A DNA stretch of 62,670 nucleotides from Lachnospiraceae bacterium (lineage in GTDB: Bacteria > Bacillota > Clostridia > Lachnospirales > Lachnospiraceae). The position numbers and the translations under genes were made by a program. This document shows, in pieces, positions 50,611 to 59,080 of this stretch. Where the stretch lies: assembly GCA_009774245.1 (NCBI GenBank), contig VSNM01000031.1:1-62670 (forward strand). The letters run 5' to 3'. Under the pieces are notes generated by a model. The model had not been told where the DNA came from, did not search any database, and was given only the letters and a program-made list of their open reading frames with translations. Each line of letters starts with the position of its first letter. The stretch's first letter is position 1.

Positions 50611-52159
50611 CTTCCTTATCATCCTCCTCTTCCATCATTGTCAGTCTTGACAATCTGTCCTCTATCTCATCTATTTTCCTGCATTCCATCTCCAATTGAT
50701 CTATATTGGTATCCCAGTCAGATCCATTTATTTTGGCTGCTGCCGCCTCATGGGTAGTCAGTCCGTTTTGTATAGAAAGGATTTCTGCATTTACTTCCTT
50801 AACCGGATCAAGCTGTCCCTGTGATGGTCCTATCCATTCGCTCCCCAGCCATGCCTCCCTCATCAGCGGATCGCTGAAAAACCCCGGGGCGTTTACACGT
50901 CCCCTGGCGATTGCTTCCGACAGCCATATCTCATACACCGGTTTGCAGAAAGAAGATGTAAACCAGTTACGGTACATCTTAAAAGCTTTCCATGCTTCCA
51001 GCAACGCCGCCCTTGATGCAGAATAACTTGCTGTAAATTCCTTTATCAGTAGTTCTGCGGGAATCTCCAATGCCGCACCAATCTGTTTGCACATTGCCTT
51101 AAAGAACATTTCAAATCCGTTGTTTGGCCTTTTCGTCTCAACCATCTCAATACTTTCCCCAGGATTCATAACATTTACATTTCCAGATCCTACCTCATAT
51201 TCATTTGGATCATAACTGACCTGATCATCTGCCTCCTGCCCGTCTCCAACCTCATTGAACGGCATTCCATCTGCACCTGTCGGTGCTTCCGATTTAACAA
51301 ATACAGTAAAAAACGCCTGCACCACTGCTGCCATTATCTCTGCCTCTGTATATCTTTTGAGCTGTAATAACGGTTCAATAATTGGTGCCAGATACGTCAC
51401 GCCCCTGTACTGTTCTGGTCTCTCTGTATTCATGATGTGCATCACATTGGGAAGCCCTGTTTTCTGCCCATAGGCTTCAATTCTTACCCAGTCTGTCTTT
51501 TCATATGTAATCTGGTACGGATATGTATTCCGGAACCAGTACGCAACCACTCCGCCCTCCTTATTTACTTCCACTCCATCATATATACGATTTCCATTAT
51601 CAATATTTTTACCCTCTGTAACTCCTATTGTGTAAGCAAGCCCGTCTGATGGTGTACTGCACCTGTCCGCCTCTATCACATGCAGTTTTAAGGTATATGG
51701 ACAGTTGGGCGTTTCACCCTCTTTGCGTACCACAAACACATCCCCGCTCGCCAGCCATGAATAGAAACACAACTGCTGCATCATATAAAAATCATTGATT
51801 CCCGTAATATCACAGCGCTGCTTATGTTCTGCCCACATACGGAACTCGGCTTTCACTCCCCGCTCCCACTCCTTTGCCTGCTCTGATGTCAGTCCCAGAA
51901 TTGCCTTGTCCGGCCGTGGATTTAATTTTAATCCCAGACCGATGGTATTTGTGCGGTTGGTTTTAACTGCAGACGCCGCTATTGGAGCCGACATTGCAAG
52001 CATACGTCCGCGCTGCCTTAACGTGTAATTATTGTCGTCAATGTCTTCCCGCGGACTGCCCGACGCAGGATTAAATCCTTTTAAAGCCCTTCTTGTATGG
52101 CTTGCGCCTGCCTGCCCGTATCCCTTTGCACCAGATAGATGCAGGTTATTATATACCAT
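50582..52159 (-). CDS. Phage portal protein (lambda gpB family)
   Basis: A 525-residue lambda-family portal. AASAVKTNRTNTIGLGLKLNPRPD is near residue 62, YSWLASGDVFVVRKEGE near 133, HIMNTERPEQYRGVTYLAPII near 244, and EIPAELLIKEFTASYSASRAALLEAWK near 365. It forms the dodecameric DNA gate. An acidic Ser/Asp tail ends the protein and overlaps the protease gene. AGGAGG upstream. Confidence 0.92.
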   Translation of the reverse strand: MVYNNLHLSGAKGYGQAGASHTRRALKGFNPASGSPREDIDDNNYTLRQRGRMLAMSAPIAASAVKTNRTNTIGLGLKLNPRPDKAILGLTSEQAKEWERGVKAEFRMWAEHKQRCDITGINDFYMMQQLCFYSWLASGDVFVVRKEGETPNCPYTLKLHVIEADRCSTPSDGLAYTIGVTEGKNIDNGNRIYDGVEVNKEGGVVAYWFRNTYPYQITYEKTDWVRIEAYGQKTGLPNVMHIMNTERPEQYRGVTYLAPIIEPLLQLKRYTEAEIMAAVVQAFFTVFVKSEAPTGADGMPFNEVGDGQEADDQVSYDPNEYEVGSGNVNVMNPGESIEMVETKRPNNGFEMFFKAMCKQIGAALEIPAELLIKEFTASYSASRAALLEAWKAFKMYRNWFTSSFCKPVYEIWLSEAIARGRVNAPGFFSDPLMREAWLGSEWIGPSQGQLDPVKEVNAEILSIQNGLTTHEAAAAKINGSDWDTNIDQLEMECRKIDEIEDRLSRLTMMEEEDDKEDDSDSDGEL

Positions 52160-52168
52160 ACTTTCCTC

Positions 52169-52438
52169 CTACCAGTCGCGCGGCACAGCAGCCATAGCTT
52201 TTCGCGGATGAATTCCATTTAAAAGATTTTCAAGCTCATCACGCTCATCTTCAAGCTTTCCGATCTGCTCCTTGATGTTGCTGCTGTATTGATACCTGGA
52301 TATCGTCCTGCTGCCAATCGTATAGCTTTGTATCCCGTCCGCCGCCAACAGCTCCTTCTCTTTTGTATAATAATATTCCAAGCGCTCATTAATTTTTTCA
52401 AGCCGCCTTGTAATCTGCTCTCGCGTCAGTATTTTCAT
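52169..52438 (-). CDS. Small head-tail protein (DUF6148-like/gpW position)
   Basis: An ~89-residue, mostly helical protein (LTREQITRRLEKINERLEYYYTKEKELL... IGKLEDERDELENLLNG). It lies between terminase and portal, where lambda gpW-type head-completion proteins are encoded. The start is one of four consecutive ATG/GTG codons overlapping the terminase stop; the last (52438) has the best spacing. Confidence 0.65.
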   Translation of the reverse strand: MKILTREQITRRLEKINERLEYYYTKEKELLAADGIQSYTIGSRTISRYQYSSNIKEQIGKLEDERDELENLLNGIHPRKAMAAVPRDW

Positions 52439-52447
52439 CATCATCAC

Positions 52448-54361
52448 CTACCAGTCATCATCAAAAAACTGCTGCTGTTTTTGCTTCTTATATTTTTTCT
52501 TTGGCTTCGGCTTTTCCTCCGGTATAAGCCCTTTGAGTGCCCTATATATGCGGTCAAGGTTCGGACGCAGTGCCTTAAATGCCGCATTGGCATAGTTCCT
52601 GCAGTCCAGCGCCTCATTGCGCTCATGTCCGGGTATCTTTTCCCATTTCCATTTGCCATTTACATATGTCATCTTTTCTGACAGCAGTCCAGCAAAATAG
52701 TTTTCATCATACCCAAGATTATCATTTAGTGGAAAATGGGAATATCTGCTTCCCGGCTCCTTTACATCCAGTCCTGACATAATATGATCTTTTCCCGCAT
52801 CAACGCCCAGTGTGTACAGCCATGCTGTACCAACCACAACCTTTTTCTCTTTTCCCTTTAAAATATTTACTTTCTTTGGAATTGATATATAAGGTGTACC
52901 ATCAGCACTTTTTCCTTTGATAGCAAATACCCTTTTATACAGACGTTTATTGCACTGTTCATAGACATTCTGTGTGCGATTTCCGCCACTATCAACAAAT
53001 GTTAAGGATATCTTTAACTTTTTACCGTCTGCAAATGAAAAAGAGCGGTCTATAATTCCATCTAACCGCTCCCATGTATCATCCTCAGCCGGATCTCCCA
53101 TAATAATACCTTTCTCAATCCCCCAGTTCTCCTCGTGAAATCCATACCCCACAACCTCATATTCCAGCCGGTTCCCCTGTGTATCAACACCACATGTAAG
53201 ACAGAGGACGCCATCCGGCAGTTCCGCGTGGTACGTCTCCCTTCTTGCAAGGAGCTGTTCTTCATCCGTCTCACAACTGCGATCTTCCCATAGCTGTCCA
53301 AACAATGTATTATAGACCGTTTTCAGTTTCTTCGGATCTGTTCCTGCTTCCAGAAATTTTAAGATGATCTTCTCCCATGTCATCCACGGGCTTGCAAAGG
53401 CATTGATCCAGAATGATCGCACTCCCTTATCATACGCATCGGGATTCTCTGCGATCCATTTCTTGGGCTGCTTTCTGATAACCCGTTCTGTTGACGCGCA
53501 TCCGCAATGTGGACAGGCACAGTTTATATCAAATACCTTAAACTGCTTTTTGCCGTTTACCTTTTTTACCTCTGTCTCAAAACGAATATTATTGAATGTA
53601 ATAAAGAAGTATTCGCCGCAATGCGGACACTGTACACACCATCGCTCCTGTGTACCATTATTAAAGGCATCCTCAATACTAGATGCCCCTTTTATAGTCG
53701 GTGTTGATACCTCGACCATCTTGTAATTGTAAAAAGTATTGGTACGCGCCTCAACCAGCCGCCATGGATCACCTTCGGTTCCTGCACTTTTCGGCCAACG
53801 GTCCCTCTCATCTCCAAACACGTACCGGCATGGAATCGATGCAAGATTTGACGGCGAATTGGCACCAGTGATCGTAAGCATACCACCCGGATAGGATTTA
53901 TTAAAGATGGTGTTATTGGACTCCCTGCTTTTTACATCTGCAACCTTATCCCGAAGCGATCTGGTGTCCCTGATCATAGGGGCTATTCTTCTCTTGGAGA
54001 AATCCTCAGCTATAGGTTTAGTGTTTGGAACCACGAACATCATCGATCCCGGATCAATATCTATGGCATAACCAACCATGTTCAGTTCCATTTCAGTTTT
54101 TCCAACCTGTGATGACGCCGCAACTGCTATATGATGTACCTTGGGATCTGTAAATGCGTCCATGATCTCTTTCAGGTACGGCGTTCTGCTCGTTTTCCAC
54201 CTTCCCGGTTCGGCGCTGTTTTCCGCTGACAGCCATCTGTACTTATCTGCCCACTGCGTCACTGTCAGTTGCTCTGGCGGCTTGAAATAAGCGACAGCTT
54301 TCTTTATTGTCTTATTTAGCTTGACGACTTCCAGATCACCCGTCGGGCTCTTCGTAGGCAT
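52448..54361 (-). CDS. terL: Terminase large subunit (lambda GpA family)
   Basis: A 637-residue packaging ATPase-nuclease. Walker A-like SSQVGKTE is at ~83-90, the Walker B region near VFGDERDRWP, and a zinc-ribbon-like pair CPHCGEYF/CPHCGC at ~250-290. The C-terminal nuclease has CGVDTQGNRLEYEVVGYG and FVDSGGNRT. It cuts and pumps DNA into the head. The start is ATG 54361 (MPTKSPTGD), inside the terS 3' end; open codons upstream are overlap with terS. Confidence 0.92.
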   Translation of the reverse strand: MPTKSPTGDLEVVKLNKTIKKAVAYFKPPEQLTVTQWADKYRWLSAENSAEPGRWKTSRTPYLKEIMDAFTDPKVHHIAVAASSQVGKTEMELNMVGYAIDIDPGSMMFVVPNTKPIAEDFSKRRIAPMIRDTRSLRDKVADVKSRESNNTIFNKSYPGGMLTITGANSPSNLASIPCRYVFGDERDRWPKSAGTEGDPWRLVEARTNTFYNYKMVEVSTPTIKGASSIEDAFNNGTQERWCVQCPHCGEYFFITFNNIRFETEVKKVNGKKQFKVFDINCACPHCGCASTERVIRKQPKKWIAENPDAYDKGVRSFWINAFASPWMTWEKIILKFLEAGTDPKKLKTVYNTLFGQLWEDRSCETDEEQLLARRETYHAELPDGVLCLTCGVDTQGNRLEYEVVGYGFHEENWGIEKGIIMGDPAEDDTWERLDGIIDRSFSFADGKKLKISLTFVDSGGNRTQNVYEQCNKRLYKRVFAIKGKSADGTPYISIPKKVNILKGKEKKVVVGTAWLYTLGVDAGKDHIMSGLDVKEPGSRYSHFPLNDNLGYDENYFAGLLSEKMTYVNGKWKWEKIPGHERNEALDCRNYANAAFKALRPNLDRIYRALKGLIPEEKPKPKKKYKKQKQQQFFDDDW

Positions 54362-54923
54362 CCTGCCATTCTTTCCTTTCCAGAACTCTGCGCCTGTATT
54401 CTTTTGGATCATATTCATACCTTGACAATTCGTCCAGGATATGGCAAACCGCATCCTTAATAATGGCCTGTGCTTCCGGTGCCGTACTGACTGCTGCCAT
54501 ATCAACCGCAAGCTGTCCGGGCAGCGCCAACAGCATTGCCCGGACAGCCAGACACAGATCTGCGGTCATCTTTTCAACATCCTCGGCAGCGTGCATATGC
54601 CCTGCCAGTTCATCAAGCTCTATTTCCGCCATTCTTGCCTTTGCATTTTTATAATCAATCTCTGCCTGCATCTTCTCGATCGTTTTCTGCTCCTTCTGAT
54701 CAGCGTATGCTTTTGCAGGTTTTGTTTTCAAATGCGTCACATAGGATAACACCGAAGGACACAGGTCGTATCGCTTTACAGTCCGTTTCCCCATTTTTAC
54801 CTCACAGGTATCCAGTACTCCATCCTGCGTAAGCTGCTGGACGCGTCTTACAGATTCAAAGCCAAGCACGTGTTTTATGAATTTTACATCCACATAGTTC
54901 CCGTCGAACTCAATTTCTGACAT
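54336..54923 (-). CDS. terS: Terminase small subunit (Nu1-like)
   Basis: A 195-residue protein. An N-terminal winged-helix DNA-binding part (YVDVKFIKHVLGFESVRRVQQLTQDGVL) precedes a helical linker (KTIEKMQAEIDYKNAKARMAEIELDELAG) and a C-terminal portion that meets the large subunit. Similar in layout to Nu1/DUF1441 small terminases. It recognises the packaging site. RBS GGAGGG. Confidence 0.85.
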   Translation of the reverse strand: MSEIEFDGNYVDVKFIKHVLGFESVRRVQQLTQDGVLDTCEVKMGKRTVKRYDLCPSVLSYVTHLKTKPAKAYADQKEQKTIEKMQAEIDYKNAKARMAEIELDELAGHMHAAEDVEKMTADLCLAVRAMLLALPGQLAVDMAAVSTAPEAQAIIKDAVCHILDELSRYEYDPKEYRRRVLERKEWQDAYEEPDG

Positions 54924-55031
54924 CGCCCCGCCCTCCCTATGCGTAACGAAATGGTATTAAATTTTTCCCCAGTAGCTAGACAGTTTTTGGGCTCGCCAGC
55001 ACCGCAGGGGAAGAATTTGGCGTCACAGTAC

Positions 55032-55655
55032 CTATATTTCTCTCACTACACCTAAATCTTCCCAAAAAATCTTATCAGCATTATGCATTAGCCTTTCAAG
55101 TGCCTCATGATTAATCCTTTGCTGGATTTGATCTCTTACTTTATCATTTGTAATCATTTGTGGTGTTGATACTGTTCTGATAACATCAATTGGGTATCTC
55201 GCATCTCCCTTTCTCTGAAATGGCAGATATCTCTCTCCACCGTTCCCCGGATTTTGCAGGAAAGTGTGTTTTGTTTCCATCTGAACACGGTTGCCCTTTT
55301 TTATTTCAGCGGACACTATATACTTTCTATTATGTTTATATGGTCTGTTAGGTTTCATTTTAAAATGACTCAGCGTCGGAAGTCTTCCTTTATAGATAAA
55401 ATCAAGACTGTCAACTTTAACCCCTGATATCTCAACGGTAGTTGCTCGACTTTTTATTTTAAGCGCTTCCTTAATGTCTTTTTTCTTTATGTTGTATTCT
55501 TCCATGACTTCTTTGCTAATCCACCCTGGAGCCCTCTGTTTTAAATCCGATACTGTTCTTTTTACAGCCTTTTTCATTTGTGCCTCGGTTAAACATAAAG
55601 CCCTCATTATCTCCTCATTATTTTCTATATTTACAGAAATAATATTGTTACCCAT
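55032..55655 (-). CDS. Minor tail protein Z-like
   Basis: A 207-residue protein with the Minor_tail_Z pattern: AVKRTVSDLKQRAPGWISKEVMEEYNIKKKDIKEAL near residues 30-65, FKMKPNRPYKHNRKYIV, and a C-terminal IQQRINHEALERLM. In lambda this family lies among tail genes after the head. Here it is upstream of the terminase, an unusual place. No clear ribosome site. Confidence 0.7.
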   Translation of the reverse strand: MGNNIISVNIENNEEIMRALCLTEAQMKKAVKRTVSDLKQRAPGWISKEVMEEYNIKKKDIKEALKIKSRATTVEISGVKVDSLDFIYKGRLPTLSHFKMKPNRPYKHNRKYIVSAEIKKGNRVQMETKHTFLQNPGNGGERYLPFQRKGDARYPIDVIRTVSTPQMITNDKVRDQIQQRINHEALERLMHNADKIFWEDLGVVREI

Positions 55656-55686
55656 GCATAATTCGCCACCATTCTATATACAAAAA

Positions 55687-55712
55687 GGCTACCTCCTAAA
55701 TACGGGGTAGCC
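55687..55712 (-). terminator. Terminator upstream of the late operon
   Basis: On the minus strand GGCTACC and GGTAGCC pair around a 12-base loop and are followed by five T. It lies between a plausible promoter (TTGAAA ... GATAAT near 55750-55775) and the first structural gene. This placement suggests that late transcription must read through it, as with phage antitermination. Confidence 0.7.
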
Positions 55713-55849
55713 TCATTTGCTTTGTTTGAAAATCACAGTATAACATTATCATACTTGATTGCTGGATTTCAATGCGATTTACTGCGTTTTACTGCTATTT
55801 TTGATTTATTATAAAAATACGTTGTAATCCTGCTGCCATATTCAATAGA

Positions 55850-55876
55850 AAAGAGCGGTGGCAAGTCCCGCTCTTT
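55850..55876 (-). terminator. Terminator of the module 2 small gene
   Basis: On the minus strand AAAGAGCGG pairs with CCGCTCTTT, then more T. It starts four bases after the stop of the gene at 55880, making that gene a single-gene transcription unit. Confidence 0.8.
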
Positions 55877-55879
55877 CGT

Positions 55880-56053
55880 TCATTCTTTACTTTTTTCTTC
55901 TTCGCCCTTCTTTGTCAAATCAATCAGTCCATCAGAATGTTTTCTAATTTCCTGATTTAATTCATGTACCTCTTCTATAGATGTGCATTTGTCCGTCGCT
56001 GTTGTGATCAGCCATGTTAAGAATCTTACTTGCTTATCTGTCATTGTTTCCAT
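55880..56053 (-). CDS. Small phage protein with charged C-terminus (module 2)
   Basis: A 57-residue protein (METMTDKQVRFLTWLITT ... KKGEEEKSKE) with an amphipathic first half and a strongly charged tail. RBS GAGAGG before ATG 56053; a second ATG at 56044 is possible. It has its own consensus promoter with an operator in the spacer, overlapping the 3' end of the XRE gene, and its own terminator. Family not recognised; it is the counterpart of the protein at 30582-30737. Confidence 0.7.
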   Translation of the reverse strand: METMTDKQVRFLTWLITTATDKCTSIEEVHELNQEIRKHSDGLIDLTKKGEEEKSKE

Positions 56054-56104
56054 CCTTGCCTCTCTTTCTGTATTTCAGATTTACTTGCCTCATCTGATAA
56101 TACT

Positions 56105-56161
56105 ATTATAAACTTTTTTTGGTTTATTGTCGATGCAAAAAATAAACTTTTTATGGTTTAT
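56105..56161 (-). promoter_or_regulatory. Promoter/operators of the module 2 small gene
   Basis: Minus strand TCGACA (56128-56133), 17 bp, TATAAT (56105-56110). The spacer is the palindrome ATAAAC-N8-GTTTAT (56108-56127). A second copy (56142-56161) lies upstream and overlaps the XRE stop codon at 56151. Confidence 0.72.
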
Positions 56162-56360
56162 TTTCTATATATTTTATTATGTTCCCTGGCTGCATATCCA
56201 GCAATTCGCAAAGCTGTTCTAGCGTTTTTATCCCTATCATTTCCCCTTTTCTCAACTTCTGCATAGCGGACTGACTTAAAACATTTTCCTTCAATATCCT
56301 AGTGCTATTATATCCCGATTCTTTTAATGCTTCTATCACATCTATTTTATATGTCAGCAT
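56151..56360 (-). CDS. XRE/Cro-type HTH regulator (module 2)
   Basis: A 69-residue repressor-like protein. MLTYKIDVIEALKESGYNSTRILKENVLS opens it and LEQLCELLDMQPGNIIKYIENKP closes it. The last part aligns with LNRLCCILEMQPRDIIKYVE of the module 1 regulator, so they are paralogues with different recognition helices. Start ATG after AAGGAGG. The final codons (ENKP) are read from one of its presumed operators. Confidence 0.85.
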   Translation of the reverse strand: MLTYKIDVIEALKESGYNSTRILKENVLSQSAMQKLRKGEMIGIKTLEQLCELLDMQPGNIIKYIENKP

Positions 56361-56380
56361 ATCCAAACCTCCTTTTCTTC

Positions 56381-56433
56381 ATTTTATATAGATTGATAGA
56401 AAAAGTCAACAAAATAATCCAAAAAAAGATTAA
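56381..56433 (-). promoter_or_regulatory. XRE promoter and operator (module 2)
   Basis: Minus strand TTGACT (56404-56409), 17 bp, TAAAAT (56381-56386). A palindrome ATAATC-N8-GATTAA (56414-56433, plus strand) directly upstream shares the CCAAAAAAAG core with the operator at 56108-56127, indicating autoregulation. Confidence 0.65.
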
Positions 56434-56444
56434 AAAGTCATTAC

Positions 56445-56900
56445 TCAATTTTCCTCTGTCTGCAATTCTTTCATATGTTTCAGTGCCGCTCCATGAATCC
56501 TGAATATTTTATCATTATACTTTTCGGTATTTTCACTGTAATCCTTTCTGCCTCCAAATAGTTCTCCTCTTATTTCGTCCCATTCGAGCTTATCTTCATA
56601 GCGCATCTGCATCACCAGCTTCTCGTATGGATTTTCCAGTTTTTCAAATACAGCGTTGATGCGTCTGCTTTGCTTTGCCAGATCTTTTTCGAGTCTTTTT
56701 ATTTTTTCTTCTGTATCAATTTTTTTACACACAGTATTTTCTACAATGCTGGATACTGATGTGCCTCCCATGGATATGTCTGTCTTTCCTGCTGGAGAAG
56801 AAATATCGTCCTTATTAAGCAATGCATGATATCTGATTATAGCCGTTTCTAATTCTTCACGTTTCCTCAGATGTTTTTTTAAATATGCCTTATCTACCAT
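56445..56900 (-). CDS. ArpU/DUF1492-type late transcription activator
   Basis: A 151-residue, mainly helical protein. The C-terminal half has the sigma-4-like pattern (LENPYEKLVMQMRYEDKLEWDEIRGELFGGRKDYSENTEKYNDKIFRIH) typical of ArpU/RinA regulators that switch on late phage genes. It lies at the end of the early region, right before the late genes, as expected. ATG with GGGAGAG. Confidence 0.8.
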   Translation of the reverse strand: MVDKAYLKKHLRKREELETAIIRYHALLNKDDISSPAGKTDISMGGTSVSSIVENTVCKKIDTEEKIKRLEKDLAKQSRRINAVFEKLENPYEKLVMQMRYEDKLEWDEIRGELFGGRKDYSENTEKYNDKIFRIHGAALKHMKELQTEEN

Positions 56901-56984
56901 ATTTACTCTCCCTACAACATTTCTATTATTTGTGTGTCACATTCTGACACCGACGCCAAAAGCTCCTATTTCCCTGCTGCCATA

Positions 56985-57968
56985 TCAATTCTGTATAATC
57001 TTTATCGCCATAATGCAGTAGCCCTCTACAAGCCCCGTGAAATCTTCGAGGATATACGACACACGTACCCTGACTGACCGTCCGGTATATCTTCCATTCG
57101 TAAATTCCATCATTTCTAAAATATCTCCCTGCGCGTATCCCCTGTCATTTTTGTGCAGTACAAAAGTCATCTCTCCGCTACGCACATCGTTAAAAAATGA
57201 TGTGCCTATCCTGATCTGGTGCACTTTCTGACCGCCCATGTCCGATTCAGATGGAATGCTGTTCATCCGTTCATTATCCGCCATCTCCTGCAGCTTCTCC
57301 TTCGTCTCCCTGTCAATCCGGTCCTGCTCTTCGGAATAGCGCTGTTCGTCTGTTTTTTCTGCTTCTGCCTTATTTATGTACTGGTCGCATTTTTTGCATG
57401 TCCCGGTCTTTACATTGCACCCTGAATACCGCTGGCAGGAATAACACAGCGAAGTGATTCCCTCCGGATGCGGCGTCCGGTATTCTTCCCCCGCCTCATT
57501 ACCATGCTCATTATTCTCCTGCTTCGTTTCTGTATCCGGTTCTTTTTCAGGCGTATCCTGCTGCCCTGTTTTAGCCTCTTTTATTGCTGCCACATCCTTA
57601 TGCAGGATTTCCCCAGATTTTCTGCATTGTTCCAGTGCTGTCTGCTGCTCCTGTTCTGTCAGTCCTGATAATTTATAGGCAGCAGAAATTTTCAGCTTTC
57701 CGTTCTTTATCTCCTCCTTAAATTCCGGAATCAGATTATTATTGATCGCCTCGATCTGTGCGATTTTTGTCTTTGACGTATGCAGCATGGCGGCGATCAC
57801 GTCACGCAGACGTCCCTCTGAAAGATCATAGCCCTTGACCTTCTTTTCTGCTGCCCTCATCTTTTCCAGTGACGCCTTGAGGCGCAGCCTAAGGATCGAA
57901 ATATATCTATACATATTACGAATCTCCTGCAACATCCGGCTTATTGTTTTAGTAATATTCTCTGTCAT
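56985..57968 (-). CDS. ParB/KorB-like protein with C-terminal DUF3850 domain
   Basis: A 327-residue protein. Residues 1-~130 contain a ParB/RepB-like helical DNA-binding region (GRLRDVIAAMLHTSKTKIAQIEAINNNLIPEFKE ... ISAAYKLSGLTEQEQ). Residues ~180-215 hold a Cys cluster (CYSCQRYSGCNVKTGTCKKC) that could bind zinc. The last ~80 are a DUF3850/ASCH-like domain (HQIRIGTSFFNDVRSGEMTFVLHKNDRGYAQGD). An unusual combination, perhaps a replication or partition regulator with RNA/nucleotide binding. ATG 57968 after GGAGG. Confidence 0.75.
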   Translation of the reverse strand: MTENITKTISRMLQEIRNMYRYISILRLRLKASLEKMRAAEKKVKGYDLSEGRLRDVIAAMLHTSKTKIAQIEAINNNLIPEFKEEIKNGKLKISAAYKLSGLTEQEQQTALEQCRKSGEILHKDVAAIKEAKTGQQDTPEKEPDTETKQENNEHGNEAGEEYRTPHPEGITSLCYSCQRYSGCNVKTGTCKKCDQYINKAEAEKTDEQRYSEEQDRIDRETKEKLQEMADNERMNSIPSESDMGGQKVHQIRIGTSFFNDVRSGEMTFVLHKNDRGYAQGDILEMMEFTNGRYTGRSVRVRVSYILEDFTGLVEGYCIMAIKIIQN

Positions 57969-58134
57969 GTAGCTCCTCCAATCCCTTTCGTTTATATGGA
58001 CAAAAATGCCATACACAATTTACCTTGTAGCTGTTTTTATTGTAGTCATCACTCAGGCAATTACCAGAGCTGCCATGATAAACACACTCATTGCAGTAAT
58101 CCGGATGACTTGGATGCAAAATTATTTCTGCCAT
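57949..58134 (-). CDS. Small Cys-rich phage protein
   Basis: A 61-residue protein with six Cys and several His (PDYCNECVYHGSSGNCLSD, NCVWHFCPYKRK), probably binding one zinc ion. Unknown role. It overlaps the next gene by 20 bases. The ribosome site is part of the recurring AAGGATTT junction sequence. Confidence 0.65.
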   Translation of the reverse strand: MAEIILHPSHPDYCNECVYHGSSGNCLSDDYNKNSYKVNCVWHFCPYKRKGLEELHDREYY

Positions 58135-58189
58135 TTTTTAAATCCTTAATATATTCTTTAACAGCCTGTACTGCTGCCAGATTTATAAA

Positions 58190-58402
58190 TTAATCTACTG
58201 TTTCCCAGTTCTCCGCGAACAATTCAATCATGGTTTCTTTCCATGGTACCCGTCCGAATCTACTTTCGACATACAAATATGGTGCTGTCATTTTACTATG
58301 CTCATCTGGAAACTGTGCACGAATCACAACATCTGGTTTCCACTGTGGTAATCTCATACCTTTTCCCTGCTTTACTTGTTCAAACGCCTGTCCAAAATTC
58401 AT
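58190..58402 (-). CDS. DUF2829 / Tad2-like protein
   Basis: A 70-residue protein with the DUF2829 layout: MNFGQAFEQVKQGKGMRLPQW, then PDEHSKMTAPYLYVE, then VPWKETMIELFAENWETVD. This family includes Tad2, a phage protein that sequesters the signalling nucleotide of the Thoeris defence system. Family membership is from pattern; anti-Thoeris action is an inference. Good ribosome site (GAAGGAGA). Located in the early region, where anti-defence genes are usual. Confidence 0.75.
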   Translation of the reverse strand: MNFGQAFEQVKQGKGMRLPQWKPDVVIRAQFPDEHSKMTAPYLYVESRFGRVPWKETMIELFAENWETVD

Positions 58403-58456
58403 ATTGTTCTCCTTCCACTGACTGACACCACAGACTGTTAAATCCTTATTTTCTGA

Positions 58457-59080
58457 TTAAATAAACTTTACGTTGCACAGTTCTTCAACTTCTTTTACGT
58501 GTGGCAGTTTCCGTAACTCCGAAATACACATGTAGGCATTTTTCTTGTTATCGCAGTGATACACGTCCTTTGCCTCCCTCGTAAGCGCATTCCCATGAAT
58601 AACCAGCGCATTCATTCCCCTTATTAAAATGTTAAACAGAAGAAATGGTATTGCCCTGTCACTCAGTTCCTCACACACATACAGATAGTTATCCGGCTGG
58701 TAATCCCATGGGAACCTGTGCTTCCTGCTTTCCTTGTACCAGTGTGAAATAACCGTGCTGCCAGTTCCCGCCGCAGGCTCATAGATCACACCGTACTGCG
58801 GTTCACTCCCCTGCATTTCAGATATCAACCTTGATATGGAAGTCGGCGTAAAATCCTGCTTTCTGTTCTTTCTGTCTGCGTGTTCATCCTCAAAATATTC
58901 GTTAAACCATTCATAACTTAAATCAAAGTCAAATTCTTCAAGAAATTTCTTAAAAACTTCATCCGCAAGATCTTTGTCCGATATGATTTCCATCATCCTT
59001 TCCGGTGCCTTGTAGCTCTCGTCCACGCCAATAATCCTGTTAATTTTAGACAACATACTTTCCGTGGCTTTCCTTGACAT
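58457..59080 (-). CDS. N-6 DNA methylase-like protein lacking the catalytic motif
   Basis: A 207-residue protein. RKQDFTPTSISRLISEM and YEPAAGTGSTVI (SAM-binding motif I) are as in HsdM-type adenine methylases. The (N/D)PP(Y/F) motif IV is missing: after NALVIHGNALTREAKDVYHCDN the protein ends shortly. Such short forms are common in Firmicute phages and may be SAM-binding but inactive. Start probably ATG 59080; overlaps the recombinase stop. Confidence 0.75.
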   Translation of the reverse strand: MSRKATESMLSKINRIIGVDESYKAPERMMEIISDKDLADEVFKKFLEEFDFDLSYEWFNEYFEDEHADRKNRKQDFTPTSISRLISEMQGSEPQYGVIYEPAAGTGSTVISHWYKESRKHRFPWDYQPDNYLYVCEELSDRAIPFLLFNILIRGMNALVIHGNALTREAKDVYHCDNKKNAYMCISELRKLPHVKEVEELCNVKFI

